This document shows, piece after piece, positions 1 to 8,473 of a stretch of DNA of 64,000 nt; positions within the stretch are counted from its first letter, which is position 1, and every line of letters begins with the position of its first letter. The stretch is from assembly GCA_039105265.1 (NCBI GenBank), contig JAPFFF010000056.1, positions 248,001-312,000 of the forward strand, read 5' to 3'. Source of the stretch: Tritrichomonas musculus. Its lineage: Eukaryota > Parabasalia > Tritrichomonadida > Tritrichomonadidae. The notes under the pieces were generated by a model. The model saw only the letters and a list, made by a program, of their open reading frames with translations, was not told where the DNA came from and did not search any database. Made by a program: the position numbers and the translations under genes.

Positions 1-1295
1 TCTTCAATCGTGATACCTTTGAACGAGTTGATGATTTGATTTGCTTCTTTTGTAGGTTTAGTTGAATAAGTTATTCCGTGTTCATCACATAATATTTTCT
101 TTGCTGCTTTGGTTCTGTTAGCTGTATTATATTTTGTTTTCTTTTCATCTTTGTTTTGATTTGTTAGTTCAGGAAACAAACAACAAGCAAGGAAACGATA
201 CCAACACAAACAATCATCAACGTTATCAATAATGATATATTTATTTTTGCCAAACAATTCTGAAACTTCATCAATCTTTCCTGTTATCTTAACTACACGA
301 GAGATTGTAAATGAAACAGACCAAACGATACATAATTTAATGTTTGAAGCCGTGGTTTCATATTCATGAATCTTTGATTCAATATACAGTTTAATTTTAT
401 CAATATCTTTATTCTCTCTAACAATTATCGGAATTGATGATTTATAATTCTTCCAATTAATATCACTTGCCTCATATGTATATCTTTCACTTTCATTCTT
501 TGGTGGTATCTCAAATATACCAGTCAATTGAAAATATATTTTGAACGGTTTCACTTCTTGTTTAAATACTGTTTCAGTGAAATATTCATTGATGTCTTCA
601 ATTGATGAAACACCGTTTTTGTAATATATTTTAATCGGTTCTTTACTGTCTTCATCTAATCGTTCAACCTTTTCACTATCATTTGGGAATTGGTCAATGA
701 AATGACTACATGCTTCAACTGCTTCATCAAAGTTCTCAGGTTCGTTGATTATGAAATATGAATCATGTTTTGAATGAACACCTTTATAGCTAAACTTTTT
801 GAGATATTCAATTAATTCAGCATTTTCATTGTTAAATCGAATGTCTTCATATCGTTGAGGCTGTTTGTTTGTCTTTGGTGGTAATGGTCTCAATAATACA
901 TTTTCAGATTTAATTAATTGAAGAGCTTTGTTGAGTGCATCATGAGCTATTTTAATGTTGTCCTCGATTTGTTTTTGTTTTTGTTGTTGTTCATCATTTT
1001 GTTCTTCTTCTTCAAATTGTTCCTCTTCCTCCTCTTCTTCTTGTTCTTCTGCTTCTCTTTTCATTCTATTAACGAAATCTAATATTGATATGTCATCTAT
1101 TCTATTACCTTCATGTTCTCTAAAGCCAAATGAAGTTAGATAATTTTCTAAGATTGACTTGAAATGTTTTACATCATAATCACTAGGTTTAGATGTTGAC
1201 AAACGAGGTTTTAATTGAAGTTCATTATTGATATACCTGATTTGTTCAATAACAAATGATTTGGTATCTTTTCTATAGTAATAACGAGAACTCAT
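1..1295 (-). CDS. Family B DNA polymerase, N-terminal part (runs off window)
   Basis: An uninterrupted frame runs from an ATG at 1295 off the left edge, so only the first ~431 residues are visible. It aligns along its length with the N-terminal third of the polymerase at 48815-53188. Shared features are an acidic Glu-rich stretch near residue 75-90, a motif close to CLCWYRFLACC near residue 350, and the following K/R-rich helix. The Cys sits in a DxxLCWYRFLA context resembling the Cys box of OTU-like cysteine proteases, which is an inference. Exonuclease and polymerase motifs would lie outside the window. It is divergent from the 116-aa gene at 1388. I infer it is the replicative polymerase of element E1, of the E6 type rather than the E2/E4 type. 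Confidence 0.8.
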   Translation of the reverse strand, partial: MSSRYYYRKDTKSFVIEQIRYINNELQLKPRLSTSKPSDYDVKHFKSILENYLTSFGFREHEGNRIDDISILDFVNRMKREAEEQEEEEEEEQFEEEEQNDEQQQKQKQIEDNIKIAHDALNKALQLIKSENVLLRPLPPKTNKQPQRYEDIRFNNENAELIEYLKKFSYKGVHSKHDSYFIINEPENFDEAVEACSHFIDQFPNDSEKVERLDEDSKEPIKIYYKNGVSSIEDINEYFTETVFKQEVKPFKIYFQLTGIFEIPPKNESERYTYEASDINWKNYKSSIPIIVRENKDIDKIKLYIESKIHEYETTASNIKLCIVWSVSFTISRVVKITGKIDEVSELFGKNKYIIIDNVDDCLCWYRFLACCLFPELTNQNKDEKKTKYNTANRTKAAKKILCDEHGITYSTKPTKEANQIINSFKGITIE

Positions 1296-1387
1296 TTATG
1301 ATATAATTAAAAAATCAAATTATTTGAATTTTGAAAAAATGTTAAATCAAAAAATAAATTTTTTTTTGAGTTTTTTATTTCATTGAA

Positions 1388-1738
1388 ATGTCTGAGTTAA
1401 GAGAAATAATAAAACACATTGAAGAAATACATAAATTACTTTTGATATTAGAATCAAAACAAGAAGTAAGTGAAGAAGAAGAAATAAATGAAGAAGCAAA
1501 TACAGAAGCAAACCATAAAAGAACGCGTTCAATATTCAATTCATCAAAGTTCTTGAACAAGGATGAACGTGAAAAAGTTTTAGAATTTTTGGATGATAAA
1601 GTAATGAATGATATAAATAAGTTGCCAGGACATAAAAGGTGTTCATATACACAAAACTTATTGAAAGACAAATTGAAGTTAAATGTATCATCTTATATGA
1701 TTAATAGATTATTGGTATTTAAGAACAACAAAGAATAA
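1388..1738 (+). CDS. Small basic Maverick protein, 116 aa, wHTH-like
   Basis: The gene encodes a short coiled-coil N-terminus (residues 1-30), an acidic linker (EEEEINEEANTEAN) and a basic C-terminal domain. It matches the 99-aa protein at 53876: both have M-S-E at the start, a central basic FNxSKxxNxD(E/Q)R block, then KLPxHK, Y, and a closing YM(I/T)xxLI helix. The C-terminal ~70 residues look like a compact helical, possibly DNA-binding, fold. That is inferred from helix pattern and charge only. It lies head to head with the polymerase (92 bp between start codons), so a shared promoter region is likely. A T-rich tract precedes the ATG. Function is unknown. Confidence 0.75.
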   Translation: MSELREIIKHIEEIHKLLLILESKQEVSEEEEINEEANTEANHKRTRSIFNSSKFLNKDEREKVLEFLDDKVMNDINKLPGHKRCSYTQNLLKDKLKLNVSSYMINRLLVFKNNKE

Positions 1739-1776
1739 AAATATCATTTAATTAATTTGTTTATTTTTGGTTTAAA

Positions 1777-2022
1777 ATGAATAGTGCAATTAAAGGTTTG
1801 AGTTGTGATACATCAGCTTTACACGCTCAGTTTCGAATAGTTAAAGACAAGATATTCAATGAATGTATGAATTCTGAAGACGATGCATTAAACGGAAAGT
1901 TTGATAAGATGATTCACATATTGTCGATATATAAACAACTATTTAATGATATTGAATCGATTAAAATACAATTAAGAGCTATTGATGAACGTATCAAATC
2001 AGCTGAACAAATGACTTTGTAA
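1777..2022 (+). CDS. Hypothetical helical protein, 81 aa
   Basis: The gene starts 38 bp after the 116-aa gene and is preceded by a T-rich tract (TTTGTTTATTTTTGG) like other genes here. The product is predicted mostly helical, with regular hydrophobic spacing in residues 40-80 suggesting a short coiled coil. No relative was found elsewhere in this window. In E3 the corresponding place upstream of the 196-aa gene is taken by an HNH endonuclease gene. The intergenic sequence following both (TCATTGAAT-, CTCATCATTAAT-) is nearly the same, so the position is equivalent. Function is unknown. Confidence 0.6.
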   Translation: MNSAIKGLSCDTSALHAQFRIVKDKIFNECMNSEDDALNGKFDKMIHILSIYKQLFNDIESIKIQLRAIDERIKSAEQMTL

Positions 2023-2076
2023 ATGAATCATTGAATGACTCATCATTAATGTTGTTTTATTTTTATTCAAACATTC

Positions 2077-2652
2077 ATGGCATTATCAAAAGCTCGTATA
2101 TTAAGTAGTGAGAACGATGCATCTGTCAAAACAGAGCAGAACACAAACATTAATATAAACATCAAACCAAAGCAACCACAACCAGTTGAATATCCATCAG
2201 TTCAACCATTACCACAATCATCTCAAGCCACAAATTTTACTATACCTCAGATGAATGGAGTATATCAATCACCGCAACCAACAAACAACGTTTCACTAGA
2301 AAGAGGTATCAGTGATATTGGAGCTGATATAACAGAACTTGAAACCAAAAACAAATTCCTTGAGATATTGTTATCAATCTATGAAACAAATCCGATAAAA
2401 GTCAATGATTTATTGATTTGTCATTCAAATACATTAATGGAACTCATCAAATTACTAACACAAGCAGATAAAGTTGAATTGATTGTCAATGATGATTGTG
2501 CGTGTAATGGTTGCGTTTCTCGTTCCAAATATCTTTTAATTGATAGGATATTGGTGTACAAAAATAATGAATCAAATGACTTGAAATACAAATATAATAG
2601 CATTTATACCGAACTCATTAGACACAACATTTCATTAAAAACATGTATTTAA
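2077..2652 (+). CDS. Conserved Maverick protein (KARILSSE family), 191 aa
   Basis: This is one of four homologues here (also 18514, 38712 minus and, more diverged, 34359 minus). The order is: N-terminal signature KARILSSENDASVK, a Pro/Gln-rich disordered stretch to about residue 75, then a helical/beta domain with a conserved (L/M)IKLLT-x-(A/C)DKVEL core, a Cys cluster near residue 145 (CACNGC), and a closing (I/V)(R/K)xxISLK strand. The Cys cluster might bind metal. The gene is followed by the 43-aa membrane peptide and the ATPase, an order kept in E1, E3 and E5, so a role in packaging or assembly is plausible but unproven. No known domain is recognised. Confidence 0.8.
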   Translation: MALSKARILSSENDASVKTEQNTNININIKPKQPQPVEYPSVQPLPQSSQATNFTIPQMNGVYQSPQPTNNVSLERGISDIGADITELETKNKFLEILLSIYETNPIKVNDLLICHSNTLMELIKLLTQADKVELIVNDDCACNGCVSRSKYLLIDRILVYKNNESNDLKYKYNSIYTELIRHNISLKTCI

Positions 2653-2662
2653 AAACTAATAA

Positions 2663-2794
2663 ATGATATATGAAATATTAGTTGTTTCATTATTAACAGG
2701 TTTATTTTTAGTGAAGATTGTTGAAGTATCTTTAATGATGCCTGACAAAGAACCAGAACTCAGTGAAGAGATAAGAACAAAAATGTATTCATGA
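2663..2794 (+). CDS. 43-aa single-pass membrane microprotein
   Basis: This short frame starts 10 bp after the previous stop and ends 24 bp before the ATPase start. Residues 2-25 form a hydrophobic segment (EILVVSLLTGLFLVKIVEV), followed by a short acidic, cytosol-type tail with PELSEEIRTKMYS. Frames of the same length and layout occur at the same position in E3 (19115-19246) and E5 (38522-38653, minus). In E5 the membrane segment differs almost completely, but the tail P-P-E-L-S-E-E-M-R-x-K-x-Y is kept. Conservation of length, tail and neighbours across diverged elements is strong evidence that it is expressed. It may be a virion membrane or egress protein, which is inference. Confidence 0.75.
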   Translation: MIYEILVVSLLTGLFLVKIVEVSLMMPDKEPELSEEIRTKMYS

Positions 2795-2818
2795 AGAGCT
2801 TTAACGAAAACTAAAGAA

Positions 2819-3733
2819 ATGAAAGGTTTCATGAAACCCACTCAGTTTAATTACAAAGAGATTTTATTCTCTAGTGGTTCTGATTATGATGATGACCAAA
2901 TGAGTTTTGCATTTGAATATGAATCATTCAAGCCAACTGTTAATGAAACAACATTTAATATTGATGACGAGATGAACAAAGCATATCAACGCAATGAATC
3001 AAAAATAAAGAATGAATCAATCAGACCAATCGCAAACGGTATTTATTCATATTACAATTCATTGAACATACTCGTTGGTCAGCAAGGTAAAGGAAAGAGT
3101 CATATAATGCTACGAGATGTTATTCAAATGTCTCGAATGAAGAACGCTGGCTTTCATTTAATTGTTTATGTATCACGAAACGGAACAATCAATGATGCAA
3201 CATTCGAAAGCCAACGCGAATTGATACAGCTACCAATAAAAACTGTTGCTGACAGCAATGCTGAAGAATATCTTAAACAACTTGATTTATATAAAGAATT
3301 GTATAACAAATATTCATCAACACCAAAAATAGTAATCGATGAAAAGAAGTTAAACGATATGTTTGAGTTTCTTCATATCAATAAACTAGGTCAACCAAAT
3401 AAACCACTAAATACTATCATTCTTTGTGAAGACTTCTTGAAATCGAAACTAATTAAATCATCCTATTTTATCAATACCATCAGTCAGCTTCGACATAAGA
3501 ATCTAATCATATTCGTTAACATCCAGTTCTTCAAAGCTTTAACAACAGAATGGAAAAATAATGCAACATCATTCTTCATCTTTAGTGGTTATTCACGACA
3601 GAAACTCGGCTACATATATCAACAAGTTCCATTTCCAATAGATTTCGAAGAGCTATGGAATCGATACAGAACAATGAAAGCACATCAATTCGTTTTAATC
3701 AATGTTCGAACTAATAACCTTTCATTCATCTAA
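2819..3733 (+). CDS. A32/FtsK-HerA-type genome packaging ATPase
   Basis: The protein has a clear P-loop (Walker A) GQQGKGKSH near residue 86 and a Walker B-like TIILCED near residue 200. Then comes an Arg/Gln region (ISQLRHKN, NIQFFKA) in the place of sensor elements. Size (304 aa) fits the viral packaging ATPases of Polintons and virophages. An alternative start at 2831 (MKPTQFNY) aligns better with the E5 homologue, which begins MLKPTKFDY. It is nearly identical to the E3 copy but lacks a 30-bp hairpin insertion present there. It overlaps the 152-aa gene on the other strand by 12 bp (convergent stops). It would pump DNA into the capsid. Confidence 0.88.
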   Translation: MKGFMKPTQFNYKEILFSSGSDYDDDQMSFAFEYESFKPTVNETTFNIDDEMNKAYQRNESKIKNESIRPIANGIYSYYNSLNILVGQQGKGKSHIMLRDVIQMSRMKNAGFHLIVYVSRNGTINDATFESQRELIQLPIKTVADSNAEEYLKQLDLYKELYNKYSSTPKIVIDEKKLNDMFEFLHINKLGQPNKPLNTIILCEDFLKSKLIKSSYFINTISQLRHKNLIIFVNIQFFKALTTEWKNNATSFFIFSGYSRQKLGYIYQQVPFPIDFEELWNRYRTMKAHQFVLINVRTNNLSFI

Positions 3734-4180
3734 TACAATTTGTTGTTGAACACCAACAAATAGTTGAGGTGTATTGATATTATATTTTTGTCTCATCTGT
3801 TCGATGAGTTCCTTTGTTTTCTTATCATTAACTTTCCTGATACTGTAATTATAATACTTGTATTCTTTAAATGATTGTTCTTCATTTGAGCCTTCAACGA
3901 AGAACTCAATAGATGTTGTTGATATTCTTCTTCTAACATTTGATGTTAATGTTATATATTCGAGCCCGAGTTCAACAATCTTATCATAATATAATCGTTT
4001 GAATTCATTATCTTTGTTCTTCAATGATATGTACAACACTTTAGATTTATATGCAGCCTTTCCACAAGGTATTGGATATCTATCACACAGAATTGAGAAA
4101 TCACATTGTTTGAACTTCTCTGATTCATCCAACATATCAATAAGTGAATTGATGTAATCATAAACTTTTGGTGTTGACAT
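3722..4180 (-). CDS. Conserved Maverick protein, 152 aa, unknown function
   Basis: Members of this family occur in E1, E3, E4 (149 aa) and E5, always next to the ATPase or capsid genes. The pattern is VYDYIN near residue 6, a C-(D/N)-F-(S/A)-(I/L)-L-C-(D/E) core at 26-33, a KV(L/I)YISL strand near 47, NxRRR near 85, then a YYNYSI strand. The gene converges with the ATPase gene, overlapping by 12 bp. I looked for His/Asp/Cys spacing of an adenovirus-type protease and did not find it. No function can be assigned. It could be a small structural or scaffolding protein. Confidence 0.8.
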   Translation of the reverse strand: MSTPKVYDYINSLIDMLDESEKFKQCDFSILCDRYPIPCGKAAYKSKVLYISLKNKDNEFKRLYYDKIVELGLEYITLTSNVRRRISTTSIEFFVEGSNEEQSFKEYKYYNYSIRKVNDKKTKELIEQMRQKYNINTPQLFVGVQQQIVLDE

Positions 4181-4250
4181 ATCTTTAGAGTGAAATTAAA
4201 AAACAAAAAACAAAAATAAAAACGTCATTGAAGACACTTCAGATATCTTT

Positions 4251-4457
4251 TTAATAAATGAGTTCTTCAAGTTCAGCAATTAATTCAGCAGGACCGTTGA
4301 ATTTCTTTAGTTGTTCAATAAAGTGATTTATCTCTTTTAGTACTTCATCTATGATATCATCATTATCGTAGAGGTATTTTAAAGCGGGTCTCCATCCTTT
4401 TAGCTTTTTATTGATTCTATTAATGAGAGTGCTTAATGTTTCGGCTTGGTTTGACAT
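4251..4457 (-). CDS. 68-aa helical protein inside the terminal inverted repeat
   Basis: The frame starts MSNQAE, is entirely helical in character with a central GWRPALKYLYDNDD segment, and ends ELIAELEELIY. An almost identical gene lies at 59444-59650 in the opposite orientation, at the other type of end of the same element family. The gene is therefore part of the TIR and would be present at both ends of a complete element. Differences between the two copies leave the frame open and are mostly conservative, consistent with a translated gene. Function is unknown. Its position next to the tip suggests a terminus-related role, which is inference. Confidence 0.7.
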   Translation of the reverse strand: MSNQAETLSTLINRINKKLKGWRPALKYLYDNDDIIDEVLKEINHFIEQLKKFNGPAELIAELEELIY

Positions 4458-4674
4458 TATAAATTGCTGATAAAAAAATAAAAAATTTTTGAAAGTTCTA
4501 TTTTTCGTTGTTGTTATTTTTGGTCATTAGTCGTGTTGACGGTGGGCTTTAGCTCGACGGAAACCGACTGATATATACTACTAAACAAGTTCAAAGATGT
4601 AAATTCAAAGATGAAGATTCAAAGATGAAGATCAAAAGTGGCGACCGTTAACTTTAAAATTTATCTGACCTCCC
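4252..4674 (-). repeat. Right terminal inverted repeat of E1
   Basis: About 423 bp here are the reverse complement of 59213-59650. Working inward from the tip (GGGAGGTCAG read on the minus strand), there is a unique ~40-bp tip, a minisatellite of the 14-mer TTCAAAGATGAAGA and variants (4588-4635), a hairpin zone (GGGCTTTAGC, CGGAAACCG) and the 68-aa ORF. The end at 4674 is placed where similarity with the E7 left end stops. Flanking DNA at 4675 is coding sequence of another element, so this is an insertion junction. Confidence 0.85.
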
Positions 4675-5130
4675 AAAAGCCCACCCTATCTCTCTGACGT
4701 GGCGGATCTGAAAAATGCAAGAACAAGTGGTCCTCCAACAACTGATTCATTTGCAGAGAAGTATGTAAGAACTCAATTGATGGACAACGAACTAGACCAT
4801 CTTCGATACATGTTTGACACCATTCCCCAGACATCAACAGCTGAACAAACATCATTGTTCAAGACATATGGATGGAAGTTGTCCAATTGCATTTATCATC
4901 TTCGACCATACTTATCACCAGAAGAGAAAGAGAAGTTGGACAATTCATGCGACTTCGTTAAAAAAGACAGGAGGCAATCACCGAAACAAGTGATGAAGAA
5001 CATCAAAACCTTCAATGAAGGTATGATAAAGAACCAATATCAACAAAAATCTGATATGAAGTCGAAAGGAAATGAATTCCAATATAATTTTCCACATCTA
5101 GATGATGATGATAATGGATATCCTCAATAA
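4675..5130 (+). CDS. 5'-truncated gene of E2, unknown function
   Basis: The frame is open across the junction at 4674 with no ATG near it. The first ATG-like start in view is a GTG at 4699, so the gene probably lost its 5' end when E1 inserted. About 150 residues remain. They are hydrophilic and helical, with a C-terminal acidic tail (LDDDDNGYPQ). No homologue occurs in this window and no domain is recognised. It sits 67 bp upstream of the polymerase start in the same direction and may have formed a unit with it. Confidence 0.55.
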   Translation, partial: KSPPYLSDVADLKNARTSGPPTTDSFAEKYVRTQLMDNELDHLRYMFDTIPQTSTAEQTSLFKTYGWKLSNCIYHLRPYLSPEEKEKLDNSCDFVKKDRRQSPKQVMKNIKTFNEGMIKNQYQQKSDMKSKGNEFQYNFPHLDDDDNGYPQ

Positions 5131-5197
5131 ACAATTAATTTTTTAACTTTTTCTTTTGTTTTTATTTTTATCGTTTCACTTTTATTTTGTGTTAAAC

Positions 5198-8100
5198 ATG
5201 AACAAGGACATTGAAGATGATTTTTTAGATGCTATTGGAGATGTCTATGCTGATACAAAATCACAGTTTCGTCGTGAATATAATCGACGTGCTAAACAAT
5301 ATAAAAAGAACGACAAGTTTAAAGAAGAAATGAGGAAGCTCATGATTCCAGCAGGACAAGGTATTGGTTTTGCAACAGACATCAACCAAGATGAAGATAA
5401 GAGGTATGCGTTTACTGAAACACTTAGACAGATTTATAAAATGAAACATGCTGGAAGACCTATTGTAAAAGCAATAGCACTTGATGGAACTCACAAGTAC
5501 TTCACACTCAGTGATAAGCACAACATCGAAAGTACACTCGGACTTATAACAGGAGAACTTGATTTAAGTGAAGACCAATCAGATACAAATCCATACATCT
5601 CAAACATGTTCATTCCTGTTCGATATGAGGTACAATTTATTGACATGAATAAAACAAATTATGGTGTTCATTTTCGAACCAAGATGCAAGATATGGATAC
5701 TCATGAAATCTATGATGATGAAGTCGAAATTGATGAAGACTATCGAAATACACCAGAAGGAAGTTTTTTTCCATACATCAATCGTTCTCCAATAGACCTA
5801 TCAGCATATCAAATCTTTCATGAAGTAAGGAAAGAGAACTACAGAGATAATTGTTTTGTATATGCTTGTATACAATCAGGTGTGTTCACTGATGATGAAA
5901 TAGATGACCTACGATTTTTTGTTCAAACAAGAACCATACCTAATAACAAGATAATTGATGTTGCTCAAAAGTTCAAGTGCAATTTTAGCATCATTAGAGT
6001 TGTTGAACAACCTGATAAATACAAGTATGAAACAAGAATCAACACCAGAAAGAAAAAATGGTCTGTTGATTTTAAAAGAGAAGTTAAACTGATATTGTTC
6101 AAAGACCATTATATGCTCAACAGGAAAATACCTTGTACATTATTCTACCTTCAACACTATGAAGAACTTGATAAAACATTCGCACATATGCCTTTTGAAA
6201 AAAGATGTAAGATACAAAGATTGCATGATAATGGAAAGACTGTCAAAGACTATAATCATGAAGGAATCAAACCAATAACCTTTTTCCAAAAGATGTTTGA
6301 ACTACATCTATTCGAAGAAATAAAAGCATGTGAAATGGATATAATCAACACAACTGAATATGAACATGTTAATGACTATGTAAGTCTCGAATATAATGCA
6401 GAACAATGTACAAGACTCATTGATAATAACAAGAAGAAACAAAATACATGGTCAAGGATTTATTATAGCGACTTCGAAACAAACTCTACAGTCAGTCCAC
6501 ATATACCATATCTCAATTGTACTATCTTTCGAGATGGTGCCAACATACATAAAATATCTATTCAAGGTGAAGATTGTGGACAGAAGCTCTTGAATTATTT
6601 ATGGAGTGGTTCATTAACATATTTTCACAACCTCAAGTATGATGCATGCTTTTTCATTAACACACCTGGATGGGATACACAGATAACAGAACGAAGTGGT
6701 ACTGTACTTCAAATCATCATGACATTATTCGAAGAAGGTACAAGGAAAGTCAAAAAAAGATTAACATTCAGGAACTCATACAGTATAATACCACAAGCAT
6801 TAAGTAAATTTGCTATAATGTTCAACCTCAATGTTCACAAGGAAGTCATGGCATATAAGATATATACACAAGAGAACATACAAAGAAGAATTGTTGATGC
6901 TACTGAGTTCCAACAGCAATACATCGATGAAAACCAAGACAAGTTATCGAAAGAACAACTTGATGCAAACTGCAAGCAGATTATCGAAAATGCAAAAATA
7001 GCAAATTGTTATAATGATGGCAAAATCGACATCATTAAATATGCCATCTTCTATTGTTTCAAGGATTGTATTGTTTTGATGAAGGGAATGGAAAAATTTA
7101 ATAGAGACCTCGGAGAAGTCTTTAAAGAAACAAAGACAGATATGTATGGTGTTCATGATTTTATATCTATCAGTGCTATTGGATATTGCTTTGCAAAAAA
7201 ATATGGTTGTTTTGATGGATGTTATGAATTATCAGGTAAGTGTCAAGACTTCATTCAACGATGTGTTTCAGGTGGACGAACAATGACAGCAGGTAATGAA
7301 AAGCAATACATCGAAGGAAGGATACAAGACTTTGATGCAGTTAGCTTATATCCATCTGCAATGTATGTCATGGATGGTATACCAAAAGGAAGACCTAAAG
7401 TAATACCACAAGGTACTACCCATGAACAACTTATGCAATATGATACATTCTTTATCGAAGTCAACATCAAGAAACTCGAATGTAAATCAAAAGAGCCATA
7501 TAAATTTGGACAAGTATTTACAAGGAATGAATCAGGTAGTAAAATATTCGGTAATTTCCTTGTTGACCATTATTATATCGATAAAGTAGGTCTTATGGAC
7601 TTGTTCGAATTTTATGATGTTGAATATGAGTTAATACGTGGCTATTACTTTGATGAAGGATTTAACAAGAAAATCAATGAGTTCATTGAGAAGCTCTTTA
7701 ATCTCAGGGCAAGTTATAAAAAGCAAAAGAACCCTCTTGAACAAACAATAAAGCTCCTCCTCAACTCCATATATGGCAAGTCAATATTAAAAGCAACTAA
7801 GACTGAAACAAAGACAGTACCAAAAAGCCAACTATACAAGTATCTCTGGCGGAACTACAACTTTGTCAAGGAGGTTGTTGAAGATGCTAATATTGATAAG
7901 TGCTATGTCAAGAAGTTGAAACCAATTAATGACCATTTCAACCTACCTCAATTTGGTGCAAGCGTTCTCTCTTGGAGTAAGCACTTAATGAACAGGGTTA
8001 TGGCTACAGCTGAGCAAGCAGGTATACCTATCTACTATCAAGACACAGATTCTTGTCACGTTATGGAAAATGACGTGCCAAAGATAGCTGACTTATTCCA

Positions 8101-8473
8101 GTTCAAGTATCATCAACCTCTTATTGGTAAAAATATGTGTCAGTTCCATAATGACTTCGATGAGTTCGAAGGTAGTCAAGGGGAAATACACTCAAGAAAA
8201 CTCATTGCACTTGGTAAAAAGAGCTACCTCGATATCTTGGTTGATGAACAAGGAAATGAAGGATACCATATTAGACTTAAAGGAATTCCAAAACAAGTTA
8301 TTCTCAACAAGTGCAAAAGGATGGGTATCTCAGTTGAAGAACTTTTTGAAAGGATGTACAAAGGAGAAAGCATGACATTTGATTTGTTGGATGGTTCGAA
8401 TGCATTCAGGAAGTCAAAGACATTTCAACAAACCAACTTACCTAAATTTGCACGTACTCTTAGGTTTACGTAG
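5198..8473 (+). CDS. polB: Protein-primed DNA polymerase B with N-terminal OTU-like domain
   Basis: I chose ATG 5198 (MNKDIEDDF) because the longer frame adds only a Phe-rich translation of the T-rich leader. About 1091 aa. In order: a basic N-terminus; an OTU-like cysteine protease region with DNCFVYACIQ near residue 217 and a candidate His in KDHYML near 302; exonuclease motifs SDFET (~424), HNLKYDA (~480) and YCFKDC; polymerase motif A DFDAVSLYPSAM (~711), motif B LLLNSIYGKS (~862), motif C YQDTDSCH (~949) and KKSY. It would replicate the linear element from a terminal protein. The polymerase motifs are visible; proteolytic activity is inferred. Its relative in E4 has the same layout. The 3' end overlaps the convergent 8466 gene by 8 bp. 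No GATC was seen in the gene. Confidence 0.92.
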   Translation: MNKDIEDDFLDAIGDVYADTKSQFRREYNRRAKQYKKNDKFKEEMRKLMIPAGQGIGFATDINQDEDKRYAFTETLRQIYKMKHAGRPIVKAIALDGTHKYFTLSDKHNIESTLGLITGELDLSEDQSDTNPYISNMFIPVRYEVQFIDMNKTNYGVHFRTKMQDMDTHEIYDDEVEIDEDYRNTPEGSFFPYINRSPIDLSAYQIFHEVRKENYRDNCFVYACIQSGVFTDDEIDDLRFFVQTRTIPNNKIIDVAQKFKCNFSIIRVVEQPDKYKYETRINTRKKKWSVDFKREVKLILFKDHYMLNRKIPCTLFYLQHYEELDKTFAHMPFEKRCKIQRLHDNGKTVKDYNHEGIKPITFFQKMFELHLFEEIKACEMDIINTTEYEHVNDYVSLEYNAEQCTRLIDNNKKKQNTWSRIYYSDFETNSTVSPHIPYLNCTIFRDGANIHKISIQGEDCGQKLLNYLWSGSLTYFHNLKYDACFFINTPGWDTQITERSGTVLQIIMTLFEEGTRKVKKRLTFRNSYSIIPQALSKFAIMFNLNVHKEVMAYKIYTQENIQRRIVDATEFQQQYIDENQDKLSKEQLDANCKQIIENAKIANCYNDGKIDIIKYAIFYCFKDCIVLMKGMEKFNRDLGEVFKETKTDMYGVHDFISISAIGYCFAKKYGCFDGCYELSGKCQDFIQRCVSGGRTMTAGNEKQYIEGRIQDFDAVSLYPSAMYVMDGIPKGRPKVIPQGTTHEQLMQYDTFFIEVNIKKLECKSKEPYKFGQVFTRNESGSKIFGNFLVDHYYIDKVGLMDLFEFYDVEYELIRGYYFDEGFNKKINEFIEKLFNLRASYKKQKNPLEQTIKLLLNSIYGKSILKATKTETKTVPKSQLYKYLWRNYNFVKEVVEDANIDKCYVKKLKPINDHFNLPQFGASVLSWSKHLMNRVMATAEQAGIPIYYQDTDSCHVMENDVPKIADLFQFKYHQPLIGKNMCQFHNDFDEFEGSQGEIHSRKLIALGKKSYLDILVDEQGNEGYHIRLKGIPKQVILNKCKRMGISVEELFERMYKGESMTFDLLDGSNAFRKSKTFQQTNLPKFARTLRFT

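Noticed and set aside
2656-2841. 61-codon minus-strand frame, repeated at 19108-19293
   Set aside because: Antisense of the conserved 43-aa membrane gene; the plus-strand frame is the one kept in E5.
3722-4180. Assignment of the 152-aa family as adenovirus-like maturation protease
   Set aside because: Size and position would fit, but the His-Asp/Glu-Cys spacing and the CG motif are absent.
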